Shown: positions 42,160 to 54,400 of the stretch, in pieces
Layout: each line of letters opens with the position of its first letter
Numbering within the stretch: the stretch's first letter is position 1
NCBI RefSeq assembly: GCF_037893015.1
Contig: NC_133658.1
Span: 425,535,890 to 425,599,889 of the forward strand
Length of the DNA stretch: 64,000 nucleotides
Direction: 5' to 3'
From: Macrotis lagotis
Lineage: Eukaryota; Chordata; Mammalia; Peramelemorphia; Peramelidae
Position numbers and translations under genes: made by a program
Notes under the pieces: model-generated
Databases searched by the model: none
What the model was told of the DNA's origin: nothing
What the model saw: the letters and a program-made list of their open reading frames with translations, nothing else

Positions 42160-43750
42160 AATTTCTAAGTGACAGGCACTGAATTAACCTTTGGGGAGAC
42201 AAGGAAAATCAACCCCACCCCCCAAATAAAGCTAACCCACAAAAGAATCAGAAAGTCTCAAGTTAGTAGTCCTTGCCCTCAAGGATTTCACATTTTAATG
42301 TGAAACATTAGACAACAGATAGATGGCTAGGTAATATAAGTTATTTACAGAGTATATGAAGATAATCTGAGAAAGGACATTAGTATCTGGGGATACCAGG
42401 AAAGACATTCTGTAGAATGTAGATCTTGACAGTTGAGTTGTCTCCTGAAGGAAGCCAAAGAAGGTAGCACAGTGAGAGGTTAGAAGTCAGAGCATTCCAG
42501 GCCTTGCAGTCAGCCAGTATAGAGACAAGAAGATAGTCTATCAGATTGGAGGAACTGCTCTAGGTCATTGTGACTGCCTTAGAGGTTGTGGAGAGTGTAA
42601 GGGGTTGAGGAAAACATGACTGGTTACATACCTGAGGTGTGGAAGAAAATGATTAGGTGGAAGTTGAGAATGAGGGTCTAGCAACTATCTTTTTCTTCCC
42701 TCCTGTGAATAAGAAAGGTTTATCGCTTGAGTCCATCTGTACAGATAGAGGTAGTGGGCCAGACTTCTTTGTATAATAAACCAGACATCCTTGAAGGATG
42801 GCTTAGTGGTTTAAAGATACAAGACCAGACTCCCTGATGTCTACTTGCATCCCCCAAGGACAACTTTTGTTGAGGAAAGAATAGAACAATGAATAACATG
42901 AGAACCAAATTTTTAAATTTAACTCATTACCAGGCCAGCAGAATTTCTGCACCAAATTCAGAGACAAAGAACCACGACTATGGCACTTATAGGACAAAAA
43001 TCACTTAACTGCAATCAATAAAATATACAGAATCAATATAGGATCAATAAAATATACAGAATCAATTTAATATTCTCACAGGAAAGGCAGGAAGGAGCTG
43101 GGTTATGAAGAACTTTTTTTGCCAAATAGAGGATATTTGGTCTTGGAGGTAATAAGAAACCACTGGAGCATCATGAGCAAGGGCCGACATGATCAAGCCT
43201 AAGCTGTAGAATAATCACTCTGGAGGATAAATTGGAATGGAAAAAGATTTGGGAAGGGAACAATAATTCAGAAAAGAGATAATGGTTACTTGAACTGCAG
43301 TTGGGACTATCAGGAATAGAGAAGAGGGGACATGTCCTAGAGATATGACAGAACTTTACATGATAGAACTTTTCAACTGATTGGATATGTGGGGTGAATG
43401 ATAGATTGAAGAAGTGGTTGTGATATGTGACCAGCTCAGTGGAGAAACTAGGTCTGAAAATCATATGCATAGAGGTGATTATTGGACCTAATGGAGACTG
43501 GTAATGAGATAGATGAGAAAGGGGTCCAGATCAGAGCCTTGGATGATATCTGTGGTTAAAGAGCATGACATAGATGAAGAACCAGCAGAGGGACTGAAAA
43601 AAGAGCAATTTGAAAAGGAGTAGCAGGAAAGAGCAGTGTCATGAAAATAGAGAGAGGAGACAATAGCCAGAAGGAGAAGGGGATTGAGAGTGTAAAATAC
43701 ATAAGTAAGTTAAGGTAAATAATGATTAAGAAAAGGACATTAGATTTAGC
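42160..43750 (-). repeat. L2/CR1-clade LINE, long 3' portion
   Basis: Complement order typical of this clade: gacaggcactgaattaacct, ttgccctcaaggatttcaca, ctgaaggaagccaaagaagg, agagcattccaggccttgca, gtaataagaaaccactggag, tgatcaagcctaagctgtag, ctgattggatatgtggggtg, gtccagatcagagccttgga. Interrupted near 42700-43080 by unassigned text. Confidence 0.7.
43015..43072. repeat. 27-bp tandem duplication
   Basis: atcaataaaatatacagaat occurs twice in succession (about 43016 and 43043), spaced 27 bases. Confidence 0.85.
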
Positions 43751-43889
43751 AACACTAGAGTGACAGGTATATCAATTGATACAGGAATTTAACAACTAAT
43801 TTTACAATAATTTCTCCTATATGTACAAATGTACTTTAAATACAAATAATTATGATCAGAAATTACAATTTTAGTAAAAATTTTCAATC

Positions 43890-45760
43890 TATTATCTCTA
43901 GTATATATAAATAACTTGATTTCTGAAGTGAGATGTGAGGCTGAAAGGATGGTTACAGAAGGTATGATGGGAACCTGGAGATATGAAAAGGTTTGGAATC
44001 CTCACTGGATACTGAGACAGCAAATCAGTTATGGGAAGATTAGAAGGTTTGCCTTGTTGCAGGAAGGAACTGATTGGGATTATGTAACATAAATTTAGAG
44101 CAAACCCATCCAATTTGGCATTATGATTTCCTCTATCTCCATTTAGCAATATGTGAATAGGAGCAAAGGAGATAGATGGTGGGATTAATTCAGGGTTGGG
44201 CATGATTGTTGATAGGACAAGGTGATGATGGGGAAATAAATGGGTGGTACTGCCACAAAGATCAGGGTTCTTGGAAGTGGAAAAATTCATGACTAGCTCT
44301 GGAAGTAGGAAAGTTCAGAATGTTTTATTTCACAGATTGAACTTTTTCCTGGAGAGACAATAAGTTACTTTAGGACAGGCTGAAAAACAAAGGTCTAGGC
44401 GGGAATACCTGAGGGAAAGAGAGAAAGGAAAACCGCATAAGAAATGTCTGAACTCAAACTCCAGTGAATGAGTCTGGCCTGGAGGGAAATGTAGATCAAA
44501 CTTTTATAGTCTTGCCCACTTCCTGTGCAGAGAAGGGTCAGGGAAAAACTTGTTAAAGAGGGATTCCACCCCCTCTACATAACCAGGGTCAGGTACCCCA
44601 CTTTGGAAGACTAAGAGGCAGGAAGCTGGAGAAGGGGTAAAGAGATGACCTGAGATTGCTCTTATCTTGGCAAATTTATACTTAACAATGAAGTTACTTT
44701 GAACAATAGGAGGGGATTTACATCTTATTGGGGCTTAGGGAAACCCCCAGCAAATATAGACAGGCATAATTGATATTTTCCTAATATTGAAAAATTAGAC
44801 AGATATATATCTCCTTAAATAAAGGGAGCCAGGGATTTGAATGTAGACAGGAATGTAAAATTGAATTAATTACCCAAGAGATCAAGGGAAGGAGAGTGTA
44901 ACCTGTGCAGGGGAAATAACCTAGGAAAAAATAGGGGTGAAGGAAATGGAGACCATAATGAGTATAAAGAATAGGGTTAGGGGTCTTTCTTTAGGCCATT
45001 CATAGGGAAAGATGGTATGACAAAGGATTGTGATCAAAAAAATTTCAGAGTACATAAGTATGAAGATGGGGAGGGAATATTGTGAGTAAGGCAGTGAACT
45101 CATTAAGGAAGGAAGGAGAGCGATGAGGATTTGGATTGGCTGATAAAATTGGATAACATAACCTGAAAAGGAGAGAGATTGTTTAGTCAAGGTAGTTGAG
45201 GGAGAGACTGCAAATTTCAGTGGGTAGCAAGGAATATTCCAACTCCACCACAACCAGTAACTTATCCAGTACTAGAAAGAGTAGGGATGTTTTGGGAGGA
45301 CATATCTCAGTGAAGGTTAGAAGATGGAAAGAGTTAGGAAGAAAAAACATTAAAGGAAATCTATTAATTATGGAATTTGCATTCCAGAGTATGGACAGTT
45401 ATGGAGTGGAAACTGGGGTGGGTATGGTTGAGTATCAATTGACCTGAAGGAATTTTGAGTTGAAGATGGGGAATTAGGATTGAACATCAGCTACTCAGCT
45501 ACTGGGGGGTTCAGAATCCCAGCTGAGTTGGATGAGAGTATGCTAACCATTGAGTATTGATTCGGGGCAGGGTGTCCATGATTGGAGTGAAGTCTGTTGT
45601 AGAATGCATGAGAGTTGAAAAAGATCCACCCTTGAGGTTTGTTTCCTGGGCAGAGAAAGATTCTGAATATGTGAGACCCAAGGAGGTCTGTCTCAAAGCA
45701 GGCATGAAAAATCGTAGATAAGAGATTCCAGACAAGAAGATAGGATGTTTTACTTACTCT
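43890..45760 (-). repeat. L2/CR1-clade LINE 5' ORF remnant, LTR-interrupted
   Basis: C/T-rich on the minus strand, with frames such as SFLNEFTALLTIF that resemble the endonuclease part of L2/CR1-clade ORF2, on both sides of a likely LTR at 44290-44780. It carries several stops. It probably continues the element at 42160-43750. The assignment is weaker than for the 3' part. Confidence 0.4.
44290..44780 (-). mobile_element. Probable solo LTR (retroviral), boundaries uncertain
   Basis: On the minus strand a TATA-like actataaaag (44502-44511 region) is followed about 180 bases later by a polyadenylation signal aataaaac (about 44322-44329), the spacing expected of an LTR promoter and R region. 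C-rich text upstream resembles a U3. I could not find matching flanking duplications, so both ends are estimates. A fossil; family unassigned. Confidence 0.4.
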
Positions 45761-45764
45761 GGAG

Positions 45765-46560
45765 AAGGTCCTGGAAGGCAGAAAATAGAAGGGGTCTAGA
45801 CCTCTGGGCAGCCTAGCAATAGAAAAGATAGTGGGGCAAGGGCCTACTTGATTACTAGTTGTTCAGTGATCACCTCCCCCTCCTGCCACTTGCATATTCT
45901 TACTCCCTTTGTCCTCCTCCCTGCCCTTGACACTTCACGTGTAAGAATAGACTGGGTAAGCAAGAACCTCACATACAGGACCCAGCTTTGGTGAGCACCA
46001 GCACTGGGTCATTCTAGACCCAGTGCTGGCAAAATATGTTTAGTACTTTTATGGATCAATGACGTCCTCAAAATGAGTAGTTCCTTCAGATTCCAGGCTA
46101 ACTTCTGCTGTAGTCTTTTCATGTTCTGTCCTAAATCCTTTCCAGAGGTTCCATCTAGCATCCTGGAGGTCTTTGTGATCTTTAACATTTAGTAGGTACC
46201 AGAACCAATTCTAATGGAGCACTCTGATGGTGCATACATCATCTCTCATTATTGCTGTGTGACAAGTGGACTTTTTTTTGATGACTTTTATGCTTTTCCT
46301 TCTTAAAAGTTTCATTGGTGTGTTTGTTTTTTATACCACCAAAAATACCTGGGGTTTTTCTACCAATAGAAATCACCCTCATCACAGAAAAACAGTTAAG
46401 CAAAGCCAACTGATGCAGCCTCTGCAGTCACCACTGCAGGCTACTGACATCTGGTGGACAGCTTTCTTTGCCTTCTGGATCACCCAGAGTTTTCAAGCTT
46501 TGCCTTTTGTTGTGTTCCATGTGGTGCCTACCAGTGCCACCAGAGAAGAATACTGGTCTA
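45765..46560. other. WDR25: Unrecognised intronic stretch
   Basis: No clear assignment. The last 250 bases (accaccaaaaatacctgggg, aaatcaccctcatcacagaa) may be the complement of a marsupial L1 3' UTR. Confidence 0.35.
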
Positions 46561-46564
46561 GCAA

Positions 46565-46665
46565 GGTGATTTTGTGTGTGTGTGTGTGTGTGTAAATCTT
46601 TGAAAGGGCCATAATCTCCTGAGTCCAGCTCAGCTGTTATGCCTTTATGAGATAAAATAGAGATG
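46565..46665. repeat. (TG)n plus 70-bp repeat, copy 1
   Basis: TG run followed by atctttgaaagggccataat, ctcctgagtccagctcagct, atgcctttatgagataaaat. Matches 48862-48960. Confidence 0.8.
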
Positions 46666-46879
46666 AATGAACAAATGGAGTGGACCATCAATCCAACTGT
46701 ATACCTTAATATGGACTCCATGCATTCATTAGTCACTTGGTATTTATTCTGTATTTTTTCAGGGAAATTTTGAGTGTTGATTTTGATCAGAAGGTCTTTT
46801 AATATTTCAGGACTGATGTACCAGGCAAAATGTGATTTGCAAAATTTATTTGGAGGACCTTACTATCAGGAATCCCTCT

Positions 46880-47100
46880 TTCATGTGTACTGTCACATTT
46901 ATATTGTGTTTTAAGGTTTAATGAAGCACTTGACAAATATTATCTTATTCTATCTTCATAACCCTGAGATGTAGGTGATATTATTATCTCTGTTTTACAG
47001 ATAGGGAAACTGAGGTGGACACAAGTAACTTCTCCAGAATTACAGTGTTTGTGACTGAATTTGAATCTAGGTCCAATACTTTATCCATTGTGCCACATAG
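46880..47100 (-). repeat. MIR SINE
   Basis: Complement MIR: ttatctctgttttacagata, gggaaactgaggtggacaca, ctttatccattgtgccacat. Confidence 0.7.
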
Positions 47101-47211
47101 TTAACTTTTGTCATATTCTGTAACAGTACTGAACAACTTTATTTTGCTTCATTTGATATTAATAATCATAGGATGGTTGAAAAAAGTTACCTCTATGGTC
47201 GCATCTATCAC

Positions 47212-47362
47212 GGGATCTTTTTATTTCATGCAATGGGGTTAAGTAACTTGCCCAAGACCATGTGAGCCAGGCAATTATTAAGTATCTGAGTCTGGATTGG
47301 AACTCAGGTCCTCCTGATTCCAGGGCTGGTATTTTATCCAAGCTGGTACTTTAGCTGCCATC
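47212..47362 (-). repeat. CORE-SINE
   Basis: Complement copy: catgcaatggggttaagtaa, ttaagtatctgagtctggat, with a short repeated motif near its right end (agctggtactttagctgcc). Confidence 0.8.
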
Positions 47363-47379
47363 AAGCAATCTTTTTAAAA

Positions 47380-48360
47380 TGCTTTTTATTTATGTCTTGT
47401 TTTATTCCCAGTATCATTCCTCCTCTCATTTCCAGAGAGCCATCCTGTATAAAGAATGGTATATTTTTTCAATTGATATTTTATTTTATTTTTCAAATTA
47501 CATGTTATAAAAGATTTTCAACATTCATCTACATGCATATGTATATTTTTAAGTTATCATAATTTCCTTCCATCCTCCCTTCCCACCCCCACCCCCCCTT
47601 AGCAGCAAACAGTCAGGTGAATATTGTACATACACATTTGTGTTAAGCATGTTTACAGGTTAGTCATTTTAGGTATGAGGAATTAGAATTAAGGGAGAAG
47701 AAAGAAAACCATGAGATAGGAAAGAAATACATAAGATAAAATTTTAAAAAGTGGATGTAGTTCTCATTCGGATTCTGTAGAGTTTTTTGGTTTTGTTTTA
47801 TTTTTCTTCCTCTGGATGGGAATATCATTGTCCATAGCCAGTCTCCTAGGGTTTTCCTAGTTCTCTTAACTGCGGAGAGGAGCTGCATCCATCAAGGTTG
47901 ATCAACTTACAATGTTGTTAATGTGTACAGTGTCTCTTGGTTCTGCTTCCTTTGCTCAGCATCAGTTCTTGTAATTTGTTCCATGCTTCTCTAGAGTCTG
48001 ACCAGTCATGGTTTCTTATTGAACAATAGCATTCCAATAGTATTCATATATCCCCCATTTGATCCCTTCAATTTCCAATTCTTTGCCACTACAAAAAGAA
48101 CTGTTACGAAAATTTTGGAACACTTTCCCCAATTTTTATGATTTCTTCTGAATATAGGCCTAGAATTGGAATTGGCCTGGAATTGCTGGGTCAGTGGGGA
48201 CGATCAGTTTTATTGTTTTTTGGACATAGTTCATATTGCTCTCCAAAATGGTTGGATCAGTTCACAACTCCATCCACAATGCATCAATGTCCCACTTCTC
48301 CCACAACTTCTCCAGTATTGATTGTTTTCCCGAAAAATGGTATTTTTTTAAAGAAGAAAA
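47380..48360 (-). repeat. L1 3' UTR and ORF2 end
   Basis: Complement of an L1 3' end: caattgatattttattttat (tail), caaattacatgttataaaag, ttctgcttcctttgctcagc, ccaattctttgccactacaa, attgctgggtcagtggggac, ccaaaatggttggatcagtt, cacaactccatccacaatgc. The same phrases occur in human L1 complements (for example attgctgggtcaaatgg). Confidence 0.75.
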
Positions 48361-48559
48361 AAATCAACACAATTGATGGATAAATTGAAAAAGTCCAGAA
48401 ATTATGCACTGTGGACTATCTGTGGACATAGACATATATTCCCCTCCCCCAAAATACATTTTTTTGGTTATTCTAAACTTGACAAACACCAATAAACATG
48501 AATATTTCCACATAAAAAGAATAGAAAAGAATTGCATATGAAATCAAATTGCTCAAGCT

Positions 48560-49200
48560 GCTTCCTTTTAAAAAAAATTTCTACTGGATTCAACATATTT
48601 ACTTCCAAAATTGTCTTGCTTATCTGTCTCTCTTTGAACCTTCTTCTATTTGATTCTATGCATTCTCATATGCTTTATTGACACTATTTTCTGTCCTTTC
48701 CTTTTTCGCTATCACTATCTTTTTCTTCCTCCTCCCCACTTTTTTTCTTTTAATTTTCCTTTTACACTACAACTTCCAAAGATGAAATTTGTTGTGATTT
48801 TTTTCTTTCCTGGCCTTACTTTTACTTTTAAACTTTTTCCTATTTTCTCTTAGTCCATTTTCTGTGTGTGTGTGTGTGTGTGTGTTCAGAATCTTTGAAA
48901 GGGCTGTACTCTCCTGAGTCCAGTTCAGTTATGATGCCTATATGAGATAAAATTCAGTTGATGTTCATTCTCTCTTTACCTCTTCCTTTATATTTATATT
49001 CTTTCTAACATACTTCGGTTATGAGAAATAAGTTTCTTTCCTTTCTTCCTAATTATTCATTGATGTATTCTTTTTCTGTGCCTTTTATTTCATCTTTTAA
49101 GACCATCAAAACAAAACAAACTCAACCTAGGTCCTCTTTCATTTTTAATACCCCCCCCCATGACTTTTGAATATAGGGTTTTGAAGGTATACTTCTCTTC
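48560..49200 (-). repeat. T-rich, possibly L1 3' UTR
   Basis: T/C-rich stretch with a TG run at 48862-48884, followed by the 70-bp segment shared with 46594-46665. Probably L1-derived, not proven. Confidence 0.35.
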
Positions 49201-49240
49201 TCCCTTCTTTAGAATATATGTATTTCATCATCATTTAACC

Positions 49241-49433
49241 CAGGGATACTTTTCCTTTAAAAAAAAACGTTTTATATACTTCTTTGGCAGTTTGGTGAAA
49301 CCTATAGACCCCTCAGAGTAATGTTTTTTAAATATATAGAATAAAACATATAGGATTCCAAAGAAAATCAAATATATTGAAATAATGTTTCCAAAATGTA
49401 AAAAAAAAGTTCTTCCCAGGTTAAGAACTTCTG
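49241..49433 (+). repeat. URR1-like hAT-Charlie MITE
   Basis: Starts cagggatacttttcc and ends ggttaagaacttctg (degraded TIRs like caggggttcttaacc), with ggcagtttggtgaaacctat, agacccctcagagtaatgtt between. This order matches my memory of the mammalian URR1 element. Confidence 0.55.
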
Positions 49434-49434
49434 A

Positions 49435-50135
49435 ACATATAAATATATTTAATTTTTTAAGGTGTAATATCTCCTGCATGGAGTGGCCACTTCACTGTAG
49501 TATCTCATAGTTTTTCACATGAGCATTTAAATGCCCATTTGCTCTCTGTACTGGCTCTATTACTAACTAACCTTTGCACTGGCAGTCTGGGTTCCTAGAA
49601 AAGGACCACTGCTATGCAACTTAAATTAAATTCTATAAGATAACCATGCTGTGAAGGAACATACTTGTGTCACTTACCATTTTAGCCCACCAATATATTT
49701 CTATTTATACAACCAGATATGTACAGGTATGACAGTTTTAGATCATAAACATAAATCTTTTACTTAGCAAATGGCAAAAAAGAGATGATATCACAGGTTT
49801 TCATATATTAGAGCAAACATCTGAATAATATAATACATCATAATCCACAGAGAAACCTGGGTCACATTTATTAATTTACTCAACATCTGTGGGAGATGAT
49901 GGCCACACACAGACATCAGGCAGGGAAGCATATGAGGGAAAAGTAAGTAAACTCTGGGCCGTAGGATTGGATGTTGTTCAATTTGGGAAGCTCAGTATCA
50001 TGATGAAGTTGTTTCCCATCTAACTACTTGCTTCTCTTTCTTAATTTTTTCCTTGTGCTTAAATGGTTTTTTCTCTCTCTGAGGATCTTCTAGTGTTTAT
50101 TTTATAGTTACTCTCTTTTCCTGGCCTTGCTTAGT
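49435..50135. other. WDR25: Intronic, no recognised feature
   Basis: No repeat, coding or RNA signal recognised. Confidence 0.5.
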
Positions 50136-50139
50136 CTCT

Positions 50140-50302
50140 CTTTTTTAAAAACATTTTTAATTTATTTAAGGCAATGGGGTTAAGTGACTTGCCCAAGGTC
50201 ACACAGTTAGGTAATTATTAAGTGTCTGAGGTCACATTTGAACTCAGGTCCTCCTGACTCCAGGGCCTGTGCTGTATCCACTGTGCCACCTAGCTTTCCC
50301 TC
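50140..50302 (-). repeat. CORE-SINE at L1 3' border
   Basis: Complement copy: aaggcaatggggttaagtga to gtgccacctagctttcc. L1 sequence is recognisable only to its right. Confidence 0.85.
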
Positions 50303-51191
50303 TCTATTGGTTTTAATAGGAATGGATCCTGTATTTTGTTAAAGTCCTTTTCTGTATCTGTTGAGATAACCATGTTTTCTGTTGGTTTTGTTATTGATAT
50401 GGTCAATTAAGCTGATAGTTTTCCTATATTGAACCAGTCTTATATTTCTGGTACAAATCCCACCTGATCATAGTATTTGATCCTAGTGATTATTGCTATA
50501 ATCTCTTTGCTAGTATTTTATTTAAGGTTTTTACATCAGTATTCATTAGGGAAATTGATCTACAATTTTCTTTCCATGTTTTGGTTCTTCTTGCTTTGGT
50601 ATCAGCCTTATGTTTGTGTTGTAAAAGAAATTTGGTAGAACTCCTTCTTCACCTGTTTTTTGAAATAGTTTATACATATTTAGATTAATTGTTCTTTAAA
50701 TGTTTGGTGGATTTTGCTTGTGAATTCATCTGGTCCTGGGTATATTTTCTTCAGAAGTTCACTGATGCCTTTTTCAATTTCTTTTTCTAAGATTGGGTTA
50801 TTTAGGTATTTTATTTCTTCTTCTGTTAATCAGGGTAATTTATATTTTTGTAGGTAGTCATCCATTTCATTTAGATTGTCAAATGTATTGGCATATAATT
50901 GGGCAAAATAGCTTCAAGTTATTGCTTTAATTTCTTCTTCATTGTTTATAAATTCACCCTTTTCATTTTTAATACTGTTGATTTTTTTAATCAAGTTAAA
51001 CAAAAGTTTATCTATTTTATTTTTTTTCTTTAAGTCAATTCTAGTTTATTTATTAGTTTAATTTTATTACTTTCATTTTTATTAATCTTTGTTTTTCAAG
51101 ATTTCCAATTTGATGTTTAACTGGGGATTTTTTAACTAGTTCTTTTTCTAGTTTTTTTTTAAGTTGTATACTGCTTTTTTCTTATTTTATT

Positions 51192-51341
51192 TTTAGTTTT
51201 TTTGCAAGGCAAATGGAGTTAAGTGGCTTGCCCAAGGCCATACAGCTAGGTAATTATTAAGTGTTTGAGGTTGGATTTGAACTCAGATACTCCTGACTCC
51301 AGGGCCGGTGTTCTATCCACTGCGCCACCTAGCTGCTACTC
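51192..51341 (-). repeat. WSINE1 SINE nested in L1, with TSD
   Basis: Complement copy; flanks cttattttatt at 51181-51191 and 51342-51352. Confidence 0.92.
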
Positions 51342-51412
51342 CTTATTTTATTAATGTAAGCAATTAGAGAAATAAAATTTCCCTTAAGTACTACCTTGGC
51401 TCCATCCCATAA

Positions 51413-51565
51413 TTTTTTTCTAATTTATTTAAGGCAGTGGGGTTAAGTGACTATCCCAGGGCCATGCAGCCAGGTAATTATAAAGTGTCTGAGGTTGGAT
51501 TTGAACTCAGCTCCATCCTGACTCCAGGGCCGGTGCTCTATCCACTATGCAACCTAGCTGCGTAG
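51413..51565 (-). repeat. CORE-SINE nested in L1, with TSD
   Basis: Complement copy, more diverged; flanks catcccataa at 51403-51412 and 51566-51575. Confidence 0.9.
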
Positions 51566-54400
51566 CATCCCATAAATTTTGATATGTTGTCTCATTGTCA
51601 ATTCTCTTTAACGAAATTATTGTTTCTGTGATTTGTTCTTTGATCTACTTATTTTTGTGATTAGATTAGATTATTTTTTTTGCAATTAAATTTTGCTCTC
51701 TTTCCATTTGCTCTCTTTTCATTATTGAATGTGATTTTTTATTACTTTATGATCTGAAAAGAATGCATCTACCATTTCTCCTTTTTTGCATTTGGTTGTG
51801 AGGTTTTATGTCCTAATACTCAGTTAATTTTTGTGTAGGTTCCAAGTACTGCTGAGAAAAAAGGTATATTCCTATTCCCATTTAGTTTTCTTCAGAGATT
51901 ATAACTTTTCCAGAATTTTATTCACTTCCTTAACTTCTTTCTTGTTTATTTTTTGGTTAGATTTATAGATTTCTGAGTGGGAAAAATTGAGGTTGCCCTT
52001 CCTCCTCCCCCCTTCTCTCTCCTACCCTGCCTCCAGTATAGTTTTATTATCAATTTCTTTCTATAACTCATTCAACTTCTTCAAAAATTTAGATGCTATA
52101 TTATTTGGTGCATTTATGTTTAGTATTGATATTACTTCATTGTCTATGGTATCTTTCATCTTAATTAGATCTATGTTTGCTTTTGCTTTGCTGAGGTCAT
52201 GGTTGCTATCCATGCTTTCTTTGCTTTTAGCTGAAGCATAATAAATTCTGCTGCAGTCCCTTACCTTTCCTCTCTGTATGTCTCTCTGTTTCAAATGTTT
52301 CTTGTAAACAGTATATTGTAGGATTCTGACTTTTAATCCATTCTGCTATCTGCTTCCATATCTTATAATAATAGTAATAAAGTTTTTAGGACTTACATAT
52401 ATTATCTTGATATATAGTTTAAACTTTTTGAATTTCTTATATTTTCTCTTTCTTGTTTCTTTTTTACTGTTTTTTTGTTTCCATTTAGTCTTGTATTTTG
52501 AAGTCAAATTTTTTTATTCAGCTTTGATCTTTTAATTTGTAATGGTTGAAAGTCCCTTATTTTCCCCCCTGAAAGATTGCAATTCTTTGCCTTCCAGTAT
52601 TTCATAATTCAAACTTGCTGGTTTTTTAATGTGGAAGCTGGCAAATCCTATGTAATCCTGATAACTCCATAATATTTGAATTGTTTCTTTTTTTGATGGC
52701 TTGAGCTTTAAACTCTGAAATTTCTTGATCTTTAAGCTCTGAAATTCAGTGATGACATTCCTGGGAATTTTCATTTTGGAATTTCTTCCAGATGGTGATC
52801 AGTGGAGCTTTTGTATTTTCTTTTCCATTTGGCCAATTCTATTTTTTACTTTTTCCTCAGTAAATTTTGTATATTTCTTCCCTATGCTATTGGATGTTTT
52901 TTCATGATTTTATTTTGCATTCTCATTTCTTCCCAATTTTTCTTCTACTTATCTAATTTGCTTTTTAAAATCCTTTTTAACCTCTTCTAGGAATTCTTTT
53001 TTGGCCTAAGGCCAAATTACATTTTTCTTTGAGTCTTCATATGTAGCCATTTTTGACATTATTGTCTTCTTGCAAGTTTAAGCTGTGATCCTCTGTCATT
53101 ATAGTGACTTTATATAGATAAGGTCTTTTTAAAAAATTTTTGTTCATTTTTAGGGCTAAAAGTGGTATTAACTGATAGCATTTTGGACAAAAGTATGTAT
53201 ATGTAACAATACTGACTTAAGTGAGATCTTCAGAAACTATTCATGCAGCATTGCCCTTTCAGTCAAACTCCTGGAGCAAGGCATGTTAGGACTTTTGGCC
53301 AGCCTAGAACACTAATAGGTTGATTGCAAGGAGGGCTTTCAATGTATGGAGTTTTCCTCTTATCCTCCTTCTTTATTGTGATGAAAAGGGGAAACATTTT
53401 AATCATGCAGGATGCAGGACTTGTGAAAATTTCAATGGTCTTTGGTTGGAGAGATTGAGTCTGGGGTAGACTCATTTCCCAACTGCTCCAGTCTATAGGT
53501 TCTGGGCTAGTTGGATAGTTTATTTGTTCCACCTGGAGTCGCTATTTACCCTCAGTCTGATGCCTTTTCCCCACAAAGTTCTCTTCCCTATTCCTGAGAG
53601 GGAGGAAAACAGGCCAACTATTGCTCCCACTCGATTTCTTTCAGATTTTAGAGGTCTGGGGTTATTATGGCATCTTCAGCTGAGGAATGCCCACTTTTTT
53701 GTTCCAAAATGACCTGGTAGAACAGCTCCTTGGTGAAATACTACAGAGAGATTGACTCATTCTTAGGGAAACCAGTCTGGGAGTGAAGAAAGGGGATTTG
53801 AAGTTTCTTAGGTAAGGGACTTGGTGAAAGTAATAGAGGCTTTGAAGTCATGTGAATGGAGCCCACTACAATCTTCCCAGGGTATATTTTTAAGATCTCT
53901 TAAGGGATACCTTAAAGGGGGGTCTTGATACCATTTCATTATAGTCCCCAAATTTTCAAAAAAGGTGGGCACAACCACATCATCTTTGTCACCGTGCTAC
54001 TAGTGCTACTTTTAGGCCTTATGTCCACCATCTCATAGTCAAATCTTTTTGTTCTGGTTCATTTCTGGTTGAGGTGGGAGGTTTTGAATAAGTAAAGGGG
54101 TAGGGACTACTCTGATATTCTGACAGAAGATTTACCTTAAATGCAATCCACAGCTGCTGATCTTCCATGAAGGTCTTCCATGAAAGAGTTAAGGTATCAG
54201 TCAAGAAACCTGTGATTATTTTCTTATTGAAGACCTTTCCAGTTCCATTTTTTTTTCTGATTAGATATTTTTCCTTTAGGTTTAGGAAGGGGATGGAGTT
54301 TTTGTTGACTCTTCTTGCTAAGGGTCCCTCTTTTATTTAGGAATTTAGAATGTCCTGATCTAGATGTCTAGTCCGGGACTTGATCTACTTTAGATTTCTC

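Larger units (their letters stand above)
50303..54400 (-). mobile_element. L1 LINE, minus strand, 3'-truncated, SINE-bearing
   Basis: Complement of an L1. From right to left: possible 5' UTR (to about 53070), ORF1 start (minus-strand MSKMATYEDSKKN near 53010-53060) and coiled coil (RIGQMEKKIQ), then ORF2 endonuclease around 52430-51580 (ISILNINAPN, human LTILNIYAPN), then the reverse-transcriptase domain to 50303 (PGPDEFTSK near 50715-50740; human PGPDGFTAE). The rest of RT and the 3' end are absent. Two SINEs are inserted in it. Many stops and indels make it dead. The 5' limit is uncertain and ORF1 seems short. Confidence 0.72.

Noticed and set aside
43898-44290. 130-codon minus-strand frame considered as a novel gene
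   Set aside because: No start context, no splice signals, and it overlaps presumed LINE/LTR sequence.
44921-45253. 110-codon hydrophobic minus-strand frame, considered as a viral envelope piece
   Set aside because: No signature motif; the context fits decayed L2/CR1-clade LINE sequence better.
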